Virus record (IMG/VR): IMGVR_UViG_3300030450_002231
Span: 1-27,107 of that record
DNA from: a virus
DNA: 27,107 nucleotides
Strand: one strand, 5' to 3'
Shown here: positions 1 to 5,983 of the stretch, piece by piece
Layout: the number at the start of each line of letters is the position of its first letter
How positions within the stretch are numbered: position 1 is the stretch's first letter
Position numbers and translations under genes: made by a program
Notes under the pieces: model-generated
The model's input: only the letters and a program-made list of their open reading frames with translations
The model's database searches: none
Told to the model about the DNA's origin: nothing

Positions 1-35
1 AAGGTATTATTAAATTAAGACTTCTAGCCACTAGC
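1..35. repeat. Terminal direct repeat, left copy (circular assembly overlap)
   Basis: Bases 1-35 match 27073-27107 at 32 of 35 positions, with mismatches at 11, 34 and 35. The shared segment encodes GIIKLRLLAT in the same frame at both ends. This is what a circular or circularly permuted genome gives when the contig closes on itself, with small strain variation. Confidence 0.85.
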
Positions 36-416
36 CTTTTACAGCCACTCAGGAATGAAGTAGGTTCTATTAGGATTACAAGTGGCTATAGAAGTCCAGA
101 ACTCTCAGAGGTCATAGGATCATCTTCTAATTCACAGCATTGCAGATATGAAGCCATTGATTGTCAATACGTTAAGCGTGGCTCAATGGACAACTTAAAA
201 ATTTACAAAGCATTAATAGATTTAGACTTAGACTTTGATCAATGTATTTTAGAGTTCGGTAATCCTGCACCAACGGAAAGGTTAGATACTACTCATCCTG
301 CTTGGATTCATTTAAGTTGGAAAATAAGTGACAATAGAAAACAGGTTCTAGTTGCATATAAAGACAAGAACAATAAAACTAAATATCGTTCACCAATAGA
401 TTATAATTGTTTATGA
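1..416 (+). CDS. Peptidase M15-family endolysin, C-terminal part (gene crosses the contig join)
   Basis: This is the open reading frame from base 3 to the TGA at 414-416; its start lies at 26985 at the other end of the window. Joined across the repeat the protein is 167 aa. It carries the M15 D-Ala-D-Ala carboxypeptidase signature: TSGYRSPEL, then SQHCRYEAID with His76 and Asp83 (bases 138 and 159), then WIHLSW with His133 (base 309). These are the expected three zinc ligands. Known family members cut peptidoglycan peptide cross-links, so this is the likely lysis enzyme, acting in the periplasm. No signal peptide is visible on the joined protein, so it would depend on a holin. Its stop overlaps the ATG of the 3-TM holin at 413, which supports a lysis cassette. 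Confidence 0.9.
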   Translation, partial: GIIKLRLLATSLLQPLRNEVGSIRITSGYRSPELSEVIGSSSNSQHCRYEAIDCQYVKRGSMDNLKIYKALIDLDLDFDQCILEFGNPAPTERLDTTHPAWIHLSWKISDNRKQVLVAYKDKNNKTKYRSPIDYNCL

Positions 417-793
417 GTTTCTTAAAAAATATATTTGGCAATATGTCTTTGGATGTTAATAAGTTGGTTGATAACGTTGTTACTACTGACGAAGAACGAA
501 AAGAATTAAAACTTAAATTTAAGCAAATGGTTTTAGATGCTCAAGCAAGTGCAGAAGAGCAAATCACTAGAAGGTGGGAAAGTGATAATAAAGCAGGGTG
601 GTTACCTGCTAACATTAGACCACTAACCTTAGCCTTCTTAATTGTTTCAACAGTATTATTAGTATTTGTTGATAGTGGTACAATAAATTTTAACGTAGAT
701 GACAAGTGGAAATCTTTACTAGAAATATGTCTAATAACAACTATAGGAGCATATTTTGGAAGTAGAGGATTTGAAAAAATTAAAAAGAAATAA
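413..793 (+). CDS. 3-TM-type phage holin
   Basis: This 126-aa protein has a soluble, charged N-terminal half (about residues 20-55) ending in the motif RRWESDNKAGWLPANIRPLT. Hydrophobic segments follow at about 70-85 and 98-112, and the tail is basic (KIKKK). The R-W-x(n)-W-L-x-x-N-I-R-P-L-T pattern is typical of the Holin_3TMs / GTA holin family, which permeabilises the inner membrane and releases the endolysin. I chose the ATG at 413 over a TTG at 407 because it forms an ATGA overlap with the endolysin stop, the usual junction in this genome. The gene sits between the endolysin and the phosphoesterase. A second holin-like membrane protein lies at 26079-26315. Confidence 0.8.
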   Translation: MSFLKNIFGNMSLDVNKLVDNVVTTDEERKELKLKFKQMVLDAQASAEEQITRRWESDNKAGWLPANIRPLTLAFLIVSTVLLVFVDSGTINFNVDDKWKSLLEICLITTIGAYFGSRGFEKIKKK

Positions 794-1527
794 AACAACT
801 CAAAGAATATCGTCTTAGACTAACAAAGTCGGAACACGACTTAATAACAGATTTACGCCAATCTGAAGGCAACTCATTAAATAACGTTCTAGTTATTGGA
901 GATTTACACGAACCTTTTTCATTAGATAAATACTTAGAATTTTGTATTTCTAAATATGATGAATTTGACTGCAATGAAGTTGTTTTTATTGGTGATGTGA
1001 TCGACAATCATTATGCTAGTTATCACGAAACTTCTGCTGATGGTATGGGTGGTGCAGATGAATTAGAGTATGCGATCCAAAGAATAGCACGTTGGTATAA
1101 AGCATTTCCTAAAGCAACTGTTATAATAGGTAATCACGATAGAATGGTAATGCGTAAAGCACAGACTTCTGCTATCCCTAGCAAATGGATTAAATCATAC
1201 AAAGAAGTCTTAGAAGTTCCTGGTTGGAATTTTGTTGAAAGATATGTAAAAGACGGAGTTCAATATATACACGGAGAGGGTGGTACTGCAAGAACTAAGT
1301 GCAGAGCAGATATGATGAACACAGTGCAAGGACACTTACACACTCAGGCATATTGTGAACACTATGTAGGTCAAAATTTTAGAATCTATGGTTGCCAGGT
1401 AGCCTCGGGCATAAACTTCTCAAAATATTCGTTTGCATATGCTAAAGCGGGAAAAAAACCCGCAATAGGTTGTGCGGTCATTTTGAATAATGGAAAATTA
1501 CCTATAAATTTGTTAATGAAACTATGA
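790..1527 (+). CDS. Calcineurin-like metallophosphoesterase with an ATA in place of its start codon
   Basis: The 245-aa frame holds every metallophosphoesterase motif in order: GDLH (37-40), GDVIDNH (68-74), GNHD (114-117), HGEGG (161-165) and GHLH (181-184). These bind the two metal ions in this fold, which hydrolyses phosphoesters; the substrate cannot be told. The first in-frame GTG, at 997, would delete the first two motifs, so it cannot be the true start. No ATG, GTG or TTG exists between the in-frame stop at 781 and 997. ATA at 790-792 sits exactly where an ATGA overlap with the holin stop would be expected. Either AUA is used, or a G-to-A change or base error removed the ATG, turning the holin stop from TGA to TAA. 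A frameshift from the holin is a weaker option. Confidence 0.8.
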   Translation: MKQLKEYRLRLTKSEHDLITDLRQSEGNSLNNVLVIGDLHEPFSLDKYLEFCISKYDEFDCNEVVFIGDVIDNHYASYHETSADGMGGADELEYAIQRIARWYKAFPKATVIIGNHDRMVMRKAQTSAIPSKWIKSYKEVLEVPGWNFVERYVKDGVQYIHGEGGTARTKCRADMMNTVQGHLHTQAYCEHYVGQNFRIYGCQVASGINFSKYSFAYAKAGKKPAIGCAVILNNGKLPINLLMKL

Positions 1528-1667
1528 GTAAATTAAATCACATATATAAGGAAAAGTTATCTCTAGGTGCTTATTATACTTATGACAAAAACAATAAAAA
1601 AGTTTATGATATAAAAGGAATAAGAGAAGACTTTAGAGAGTTAATAACTAAACTTAAAGATAGATAA
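1524..1667 (+). CDS. Small hypothetical protein, 47 aa
   Basis: The ATG overlaps the phosphoesterase stop as ATGA, and the frame runs to TAA at 1665-1667. The product is lysine-rich and charged (MSKLNHIYKEKLSLGAYY at the start, ending ITKLKDR), with a predicted helical C-terminal third and no membrane segment or known motif. It is the last gene of the plus-strand operon before a hairpin region and a convergent minus-strand gene. The coupling and ordinary composition make it a likely real gene. Its function is unknown. Confidence 0.6.
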   Translation: MSKLNHIYKEKLSLGAYYTYDKNNKKVYDIKGIREDFRELITKLKDR

Positions 1668-1725
1668 GCGCCTGTATACAGGTGATCTCCTTAATCCTGT
1701 GTTAATGTGTTCAATGCAGGTGCTT
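1666..1725. terminator. Long-loop stem between convergent genes, probable two-way terminator
   Basis: AAGCGCCTGTAT (1666-1677) pairs with ATGCAGGTGCTT (1714-1725) as a 12-bp stem with two G-T pairs and a loop of about 36 bases; T-rich sequence follows. Within it lies a perfect 12-base palindrome, CCTGTATACAGG (1671-1682), that would compete with the long stem. It separates the plus-strand operon ending at 1667 from the minus-strand gene ending at 1728. A related structure lies at 3576-3638. Confidence 0.5.
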
Positions 1726-1727
1726 TT

Positions 1728-2168
1728 CTAGTCTCTATTCTTATGTAACCAATCTTGTAGCGTACTCACATCTCTATCATCATCAATTCTAGTACCCTTC
1801 ACAGTATGTCTATGCTTAGATTTAAGATAGTTTTTGGTGGATTCTTGTATTGGAGTATTTTCGCAAAAGTCTTCCCACTCTGCTTGTTCTTCTGCTGTTC
1901 TAAAGGTCCATATCTCACAGTCATCTTCTTGTTGACCTAAACTATACTCTTTAACATAGGCATACTTAGGAGATCCATCTGCTTTAGTATATCTAGTACT
2001 AACTTTTTTATTTACTGTTCTAATACTAATACCAGCATTTTTAAGATTACGAATCACCCCCTGAAGGTCTGCAAATCCTAATTCTGTTATTGCTGTTTTA
2101 GTTGTTATAGATTTACCTGTTAAAAGATAATCGTATAGTATCTGTTTTTGTGTTCCTTTTTTAAACAT
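1728..2168 (-). CDS. Helix-turn-helix DNA-binding protein, 146 aa
   Basis: The N-terminal region (about residues 1-65) reads as a winged-helix domain: TQKQILYDYLLTGKSIT, then TELGFADLQGVIRNLKNAGI and a basic wing (RTVNKKVSTRYTK). The pattern is typical of small phage and Bacteroidota helix-turn-helix proteins. The rest is charged, with WTFRTAEEQAEWEDF, and shows no recognised fold. A TTG 30 bases upstream could extend it. I prefer ATG at 2168 because it overlaps the stop of the preceding small gene by eight bases. It is the last gene of the minus-strand operon, so it probably regulates phage transcription, perhaps early or late timing. The target site is not known. Confidence 0.7.
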   Translation of the reverse strand: MFKKGTQKQILYDYLLTGKSITTKTAITELGFADLQGVIRNLKNAGISIRTVNKKVSTRYTKADGSPKYAYVKEYSLGQQEDDCEIWTFRTAEEQAEWEDFCENTPIQESTKNYLKSKHRHTVKGTRIDDDRDVSTLQDWLHKNRD

Positions 2169-2304
2169 TGTGTTCTTTTTTTTCGTAGTACCAAACAAAG
2201 TCTAGTCTACTGGTTATTAATTTATATTGAGGATTTTGTTTTTCAAACTCTATGGCTTGTTTCCATCCTGTAGGCGTAGTTGTGTCAAATGTTCTTATTT
2301 CCAT
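2161..2304 (-). CDS. Small hypothetical protein, 47 aa
   Basis: On the minus strand, ATG at 2304-2302 opens a frame to TAA at 2163-2161. The start MEIRTFDTTTPTGWKQAIEF is followed by LITSRLDFVWYYEKKEHNV. It overlaps the upstream gene by ten bases and the downstream helix-turn-helix gene by eight, the same packing as its neighbours, which supports a translated gene. It has aromatic and charged residues but no membrane segment or known motif. Function unknown. Confidence 0.6.
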   Translation of the reverse strand: MEIRTFDTTTPTGWKQAIEFEKQNPQYKLITSRLDFVWYYEKKEHNV

Positions 2305-2510
2305 TGTAATTGTTTTAGTATATTATTAACTGCGTCTAGTTGTGTTCTTTCTCCTTCTATAAGGTGATTGTACCACTTAACATCATCTGTGCTTTTAGAA
2401 GCGTTTAAACACTCTATATACTTAGTTATAGTTTGTTCGTTTTTTTGACGCTTTTCTAATAGTGCTATAGTTAGCATTGCTTGTTCCTGTGTAGTTAGTT
2501 CTATTTTCAT
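2295..2510 (-). CDS. Hypothetical protein, 71 aa, helical
   Basis: The sequence (MKIELTTQEQAMLTIALLEK at the start, GERTQLDAVNNILKQLQWK at the end) predicts two long amphipathic helices. It contains no motif I recognise. It is the second gene of the four-gene minus-strand operon. Four bases separate it from the gene before, and it overlaps the gene after. A small phage regulator or host-takeover peptide is possible from position alone, but nothing in the sequence proves it. Confidence 0.65.
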   Translation of the reverse strand: MKIELTTQEQAMLTIALLEKRQKNEQTITKYIECLNASKSTDDVKWYNHLIEGERTQLDAVNNILKQLQWK

Positions 2511-2514
2511 TTTC

Positions 2515-2751
2515 TTATTTCTTTTCTATTACTTCTCTAAAATCATCTAAATAAGATAAAAATTCACTTTGCTTTTTTATAGCCATAGCAACCACTCTAT
2601 CTTGTTCCCAATCTAAACTTTCTTTTTTAAGTTGTGGAATTAATTTATTCTCAAAATAAGTGTAGAGTTCATTAGAGAAATAGTCGTAAACTTTTAATAG
2701 ATCATTTTTTTCTAAATCTAACATTTGGTTTTTATATAATTCTTTTTTCAT
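2515..2751 (-). CDS. Hypothetical protein, 78 aa, first gene of the minus-strand operon
   Basis: This is a charged, probably all-helical protein (MKKELYKNQMLDLEKNDLLK at the start). Repeated aromatic positions (YDYF, YTYF) lie in the middle and the tail reads DFREVIEKK. No known domain is visible. Its start lies 188 bp from the divergent XRE-like gene, so it would be the first product of the leftward transcript. The operon has only small proteins, as is usual for early phage genes. Function unknown. Confidence 0.65.
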   Translation of the reverse strand: MKKELYKNQMLDLEKNDLLKVYDYFSNELYTYFENKLIPQLKKESLDWEQDRVVAMAIKKQSEFLSYLDDFREVIEKK

Positions 2752-2939
2752 AATTTCTATATTTTATTTAATACTTGTTTTAATTGATTATGACACAAAT
2801 ATATATAAAATAAAATTAACACGAAATAAAGAATTGTTTTTATTTATTAACAATCAGAATGTTAATAACTATTAAATTAATTTACTGGTATATTAAAATA
2901 AATTAACTATTATTGGCTTGTAATTTTAAATAAATAATT
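2752..2939. promoter_or_regulatory. Divergent control region between leftward and rightward operons
   Basis: These 188 bases are very AT-rich and carry no gene. On the minus strand, 2803-2796 reads TATATTTG, a match to the Bacteroidota -7 consensus TAnnTTTG. It lies 45 bases before the leftward start; the -33 box (TTAA instead of TTTG) is weak. A 9-bp inverted repeat sits between the two genes. For the rightward gene, TAATTTTA about 20 bases before the ATG is only a weak -7 candidate. Confidence 0.5.
2844..2868. promoter_or_regulatory. Perfect 9-bp inverted repeat, candidate operator
   Basis: TTATTAACA (2844-2852) and TGTTAATAA (2860-2868) are exact reverse complements with a 7-base spacer. 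The centre lies 84 bases before the XRE-like ATG and about 105 bases from the leftward start. A dyad of this size in a divergent control region is what a dimeric Cro- or CI-like protein would bind. The adjacent XRE-like protein is the obvious candidate. Confidence 0.45.
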
Positions 2940-3146
2940 ATGAATGATAAATTGAAAAATATCATAGAATATGAGATGTTCAGGAAAAGAATTAATAAGA
3001 TTGAAATGGCAGAGTATATGCAAATGAGTTATCCTACAATGCTTTCAAAAATAAAATCTCCTGGCACTTTTAAAATAAGTGAAGCAGATCGACTATGTAA
3101 AATACTAAATATAGAATTAACCGAATTATTAAATATAAAAAATTAA
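2940..3146 (+). CDS. XRE/Cro-like transcriptional regulator, 68 aa
   Basis: The protein is a single helix-turn-helix domain. KIEMAEYMQMSYPTMLSKIK (about residues 20-39) matches the helix 2-turn-helix 3 pattern of XRE proteins, and ISEADRLCKILNIELTELL matches the last two helices. The 68-residue length fits a Cro-type regulator with no separate dimerisation or cleavage domain. It is the first gene of the rightward early operon, facing a four-gene leftward operon across a region with an inverted repeat. That is the arrangement of a phage regulatory switch, although no integrase is present. The SSB-like gene starts three bases after its stop. Confidence 0.75.
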   Translation: MNDKLKNIIEYEMFRKRINKIEMAEYMQMSYPTMLSKIKSPGTFKISEADRLCKILNIELTELLNIKN

Positions 3147-3149
3147 AAG

Positions 3150-3569
3150 ATGAAAACAGCGAAAATTACTAACATACAAAAGAAGCCAGACTTTATAACT
3201 AATGACAATAAGACTCTTTATGTTTTTGAGTTAAGTTTAGATAATGGAGATACTGGTGCTATCTTTAAGCAAAAAGATAATGCTTATGTAGAAGTAGGGC
3301 AAGAAATATCCTATGAACTAACTGAAAGAGGTACTATTAAAATACAGAGAGAAAATTCTAATTTTTCAAGCAATAGACCTGCTCCAGATAATGATAGACA
3401 ATTAAGTATTATAAGACAGAGTTCTCTAAAGGCAGCAATAGATTTAGTAGTACACGAAAAGATAGAAATTCACGAACTTATAAAAACAGCTGATAGTTTC
3501 GTAGATTGGGTACAAGGTAAAAAACAAGCGGAATATACTAATAACAGTACCGATAAAGCCCCCTTCTAA
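3150..3569 (+). CDS. Single-stranded DNA-binding-like protein with SSB-type C-terminal tip
   Basis: Residues 1-70 look like a beta-rich OB fold (KTLYVFELSLDNGDTGAIF, then VEVGQEISYELTERGTIKI). A Ser/Asn/Pro linker follows. The helical segment IIRQSSLKAAIDLV with a later FVDWVQGK is a pattern I associate with phage and archaeal SSB-like proteins. The protein ends in DKAPF, like the acidic Pro-Phe tip by which bacterial SSBs recruit partners. It lies in the early operon directly before the replication protein, which fits a role in phage DNA replication. I infer the fold from pattern, not from a search. Confidence 0.6.
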   Translation: MKTAKITNIQKKPDFITNDNKTLYVFELSLDNGDTGAIFKQKDNAYVEVGQEISYELTERGTIKIQRENSNFSSNRPAPDNDRQLSIIRQSSLKAAIDLVVHEKIEIHELIKTADSFVDWVQGKKQAEYTNNSTDKAPF

Positions 3570-3575
3570 TTTTCT

Positions 3576-3638
3576 TAGTGCCTATGCATCATACTTGTTT
3601 TATTCCTTTATTTTGTTTTCTTTTGTGTGTAGGCACTA
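3576..3638 (+). terminator. Long-loop stem after the SSB-like gene, possible terminator or RNA element
   Basis: TAGTGCCTATGCA (3576-3588) pairs with TGTGTAGGCACTA (3626-3638) as a 13-bp stem with two G-T pairs. The loop is about 37 bases and T-rich, and six T (3639-3644) follow the stem. The layout and stem sequence resemble the structure at 1666-1725. It could attenuate transcription before the replication gene. Confidence 0.5.
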
Positions 3639-3656
3639 TTTTTTAAACTTTAACTT

Positions 3657-4424
3657 ATGAAAAAGACTTTTTTTAATCACGACTCTAATGCTAGAAATGA
3701 CCTTAAATTAATTAGGCTCAGAAAATTTGGTGGCTGGGAATTTTATGGAATCTACTTTGCAATACTAGAACTATTGTTTAGTGAAGAAAATAAACTATGT
3801 ATAGAAGACTATGAAACCCTAGCATTTGGATTGCAATGTGATGCAGACAAATTAAAACAGATTATAGAAGATTTTGACTTATTTGTAGTTGAGGATAATT
3901 GTTTTTATTCAAGAAGACTATATGAACATATAGAAGAGATAAATTTAAAGTCACAGAAAGCAAAAGAAAGTATAAATAAAAGGTGGAATAATACGGACGT
4001 AATACGCTCGAATAAGGATAGTACTACTAGTATAAGTATAAGTAAAGCAAAAGTAAAGAAGAGTAAAAGTATAGAAAATAGAATAGAGGACTTTAAAAAG
4101 TCCATCCACTCAATTAAAGATATAAGTGATGAAGATAAAAATGACTTCTTCTTATATTGGACAGAAAGAAATAAAAGTGGTTCTAAGTTTAGAGCCGAAC
4201 TACAGAAAACATTTGATATAAACCTAAGGCTTAAAAGATGGGCGGCGAACGGATTTAATAAGAATACTAAATCAAAGTATTTGGATTACTGGGATGAATA
4301 TGCATATAAAAAATTAGATGCTAGTAGTAGATTAGAATATACAGAATATTTAAAGTCATTAGGATTTGAGACAGTTTATTCACCAACAGCAGGAACAACT
4401 TGGCGTAAAAAGCATAAAGTATGA
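3657..4424 (+). CDS. DUF4373 (Lin1244/Lin1753-like) replication protein
   Basis: The 255-aa protein begins FFNHDSNARNDLKLIRLR followed by GGWEFYGIYFAILELL, the signature of the DUF4373 / Lin1244 N-terminal domain found in phage replication initiators (about residues 1-95). A Ser/Lys-rich linker (about 110-145) follows. The C-terminal part (about 150-255) has FFLYWTERNKSG and NLRLKRWAANGF, common in replication proteins of Bacteroidota phages. No helicase or polymerase is in the window, so this protein probably loads host replication enzymes at the phage origin. The linker DNA contains short iterated repeats that may be that origin. The gene overlaps the next by ATGA. Confidence 0.75.
   Translation: MKKTFFNHDSNARNDLKLIRLRKFGGWEFYGIYFAILELLFSEENKLCIEDYETLAFGLQCDADKLKQIIEDFDLFVVEDNCFYSRRLYEHIEEINLKSQKAKESINKRWNNTDVIRSNKDSTTSISISKAKVKKSKSIENRIEDFKKSIHSIKDISDEDKNDFFLYWTERNKSGSKFRAELQKTFDINLRLKRWAANGFNKNTKSKYLDYWDEYAYKKLDASSRLEYTEYLKSLGFETVYSPTAGTTWRKKHKV
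4029..4073 (+). repeat. Iteron-like AGTAWA repeats inside the replication gene
   Basis: AGTATA or AGTAAA occurs six times in 45 bases, starting at 4029, 4035, 4041, 4052, 4062 and 4068; one more AGTATA lies at 3969. The repeats encode the Ser/Lys linker of the DUF4373 protein. Repeats inside an initiator gene recall the lambda origin within gene O. Simple codon use for a Ser/Lys-rich linker is the alternative. Confidence 0.4.
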
Positions 4425-4624
4425 AATATAAAATATCACTTTTATTATTTTGGTTAATTACATTATCAATGTTAATATATACAAATAACACAATTAATGA
4501 ATTTAATGAGGTTATTAAAAATGTTGAGAATAATTCTCAATACATACTAATAGACTCATTGCAATTACAAATAATGCAAATAGGAGCAGAACTTGATTCA
4601 ATGTATTTAAAATATGATTTATGA
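4421..4624 (+). CDS. Small single-pass membrane protein, 67 aa
   Basis: Residues 4-21 (KISLLLFWLITLSMLIYT) form one hydrophobic segment that could be a membrane anchor. A polar helical domain (NTINEFNEVIKNVENNS onward) follows and is probably periplasmic or coiled-coil. No lipobox is seen. It overlaps the replication gene and the nuclease gene as ATGA at both ends, so it is translated with early genes. An early membrane protein may act on the host envelope or exclude other phages, but that is a guess from position. Confidence 0.6.
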   Translation: MKYKISLLLFWLITLSMLIYTNNTINEFNEVIKNVENNSQYILIDSLQLQIMQIGAELDSMYLKYDL

Positions 4625-4959
4625 AAGAATATCAATTACAAAAGGCAGTGTGTAAATATCTAGAACTACAACAGGTTTTATATTGTGGATCAATGGGGGG
4701 ACAGTATCAAGTGCATATGTCACAAAGAATAAAGGCAAAAAAGTCAGGATACAAAAAAGGATTCCCAGATTTATTTATTTATGAACCAAAAGGAATTTAT
4801 CACGGACTAGCCATAGAATTAAAGACAGGATACAATAAAGCAAGTAAGCCACAATTACATTGGCAAAAGGAACTAATTAAAAGGGGATATAAAGCAGAAA
4901 TATGCACAGGAATAGATGAGGCATTAGATGCAATTAATACTTATTTAAATGAAAGTTAA
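4621..4959 (+). CDS. VRR-NUC domain nuclease, 112 aa
   Basis: The motifs of the PD-(D/E)XK VRR-NUC family are visible in order: N-terminal EYQLQKAVCKYL, GFPDLFI (47-53) with catalytic Asp50, ELK with Glu66 and Lys68, and Gln78 in KPQLHWQ. The length fits a stand-alone VRR-NUC protein. Such phage enzymes cleave structured or damaged DNA and often sit in replication modules; some are thought to resolve junctions before packaging. It lies three genes after the SSB-like protein, in line with a role in replication or recombination. Confidence 0.85.
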   Translation: MKEYQLQKAVCKYLELQQVLYCGSMGGQYQVHMSQRIKAKKSGYKKGFPDLFIYEPKGIYHGLAIELKTGYNKASKPQLHWQKELIKRGYKAEICTGIDEALDAINTYLNES

Positions 4960-5230
4960 GAGAACATTTTTTAATAGTAGGCGTGATAGATTGTTTGAAA
5001 ATTATGTAGATACTAACAACTATTTGTTTACAATTTTATTTGATAGTGGTGCTAACTTATCTTTTATTTTAAGAGATTTGAAAAAAAATGAAAATATATT
5101 AAATTATATTTATAAGAGATTGCACAATAGATTTGATAACATAGCAGAGATAGATACAAGCAAAGTTTCTGATGTAGAATACAATTTAATGAAACAGGAA
5201 AAAATACCCTCAGTAGTCAAAATATGTTAG
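4949..5230 (+). CDS. Hypothetical protein, 93 aa
   Basis: The protein starts MKVKRTFFNSRRDRLFENYV and continues with FTILFDSGANLSFILRDLKK. It appears helical and charged with no membrane segment. It overlaps the nuclease gene by 11 bases and the sigma-like gene by seven, so it is part of the same transcript. I do not recognise the family. Confidence 0.65.
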   Translation: MKVKRTFFNSRRDRLFENYVDTNNYLFTILFDSGANLSFILRDLKKNENILNYIYKRLHNRFDNIAEIDTSKVSDVEYNLMKQEKIPSVVKIC

Positions 5231-5754
5231 ATGAATACCTTATAGAGAACTATGATAAGTTGAAAGACATTGCTTATAATATAGCAGGTGTTAAAGAAAA
5301 AGATGACTTATTAAGTTTTGTTATTGAGGAACTATATAAATGTGATCCTGTTAGAATAAGAGAGATCATAGAAAATAAGCAGATGACGTTTTATGTGGTT
5401 AGAGTAATGTTAAACCAGTATCATTCTAAAACAAGCAGATACTTCTACAAGTATAAAAAGTATTATCAATATCACCTCACAAGACCTCAACTAGAATCTA
5501 TTAGTGCAGATGATTATAAAAGCAATAAAAAGAATAAAGAAGAAGTAGAAGAGAAACTACAATGGATAGAGGATAAACTAAAAGACCTGTATTGGTTTGA
5601 TGCAGAAATCTTCCGCATCTATTATAAGGGTGTTGATAAAAATGGAAAATCATTTAGCCTGTCACAAATGGCTAAAGAAACTAGGATAAATAAAAACACG
5701 ATATATAAAGCAATTAAGAATGTAAAAAACTATTTAATAAATGAAAAAGAGTAG
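5224..5754 (+). CDS. Sigma-70-like transcription factor, 176 aa
   Basis: Residues 10-40 (DKLKDIAYNIAGVKEKDDLLSFVIEELYK) recall sigma region 2, with the acidic DLL..V...L pattern. Residues 143-170 (SFSLSQMAKETRINKNTIYK, then AIKNVKNYL) form a clear helix-turn-helix like sigma region 4. A charged helical linker lies between. The layout matches small phage sigma-like proteins that redirect RNA polymerase to late genes. It lies in the early operon, ahead of the terminase and structural genes, the right place for a late-gene activator. A conserved sequence before four structural-region genes may be its target. Remote homology only. Confidence 0.6.
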   Translation: MLDEYLIENYDKLKDIAYNIAGVKEKDDLLSFVIEELYKCDPVRIREIIENKQMTFYVVRVMLNQYHSKTSRYFYKYKKYYQYHLTRPQLESISADDYKSNKKNKEEVEEKLQWIEDKLKDLYWFDAEIFRIYYKGVDKNGKSFSLSQMAKETRINKNTIYKAIKNVKNYLINEKE

Positions 5755-5983
5755 AATACTAAGAGCCTTAAAAAATTATAATAGTGAAGATTTAAGAAGG
5801 CATAAGATTTGTAAATTTAAAGACGAAAAGGGCAAGAGTTATTTTTTAGGTGAAGAATCAATGTATATGGAAACAATGAGAGATGGAATAAATTTAATGC
5901 TACACAAGGTTTTTGAAATACTAGATAATGATAAATTAAAAGAAAAAATACTTAAAGGATTTAAAGATGACCAAAAAAAGTAA
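5741..5983 (+). CDS. Hypothetical protein, 80 aa
   Basis: A charged protein starting MKKSRILRALKNYNSEDLRR and ending LKEKILKGFKDDQKK. The central part (KFKDEKGKSYFLGEESMYM) could be a short beta hairpin and the rest helical. It overlaps the sigma-like gene by 14 bases and the next gene by 17, so it is in the early operon. No family recognised. Confidence 0.6.
   Translation: MKKSRILRALKNYNSEDLRRHKICKFKDEKGKSYFLGEESMYMETMRDGINLMLHKVFEILDNDKLKEKILKGFKDDQKK

Noticed and set aside
541-1007. Minus-strand frames opposite the holin and the phosphoesterase
   Set aside because: The plus strand carries clear conserved motifs across this region, so these are shadows.
997-1527. Phosphoesterase starting at GTG 997 (176 aa)
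   Set aside because: This start would remove the GDLH and most of the GDVIDNH metal motifs, which are present in frame upstream.
1671-1682. CCTGTATACAGG palindrome as a restriction or attachment site
   Set aside because: No recombinase is present and it lies within a larger stem between convergent genes, so a structural RNA role is simpler.
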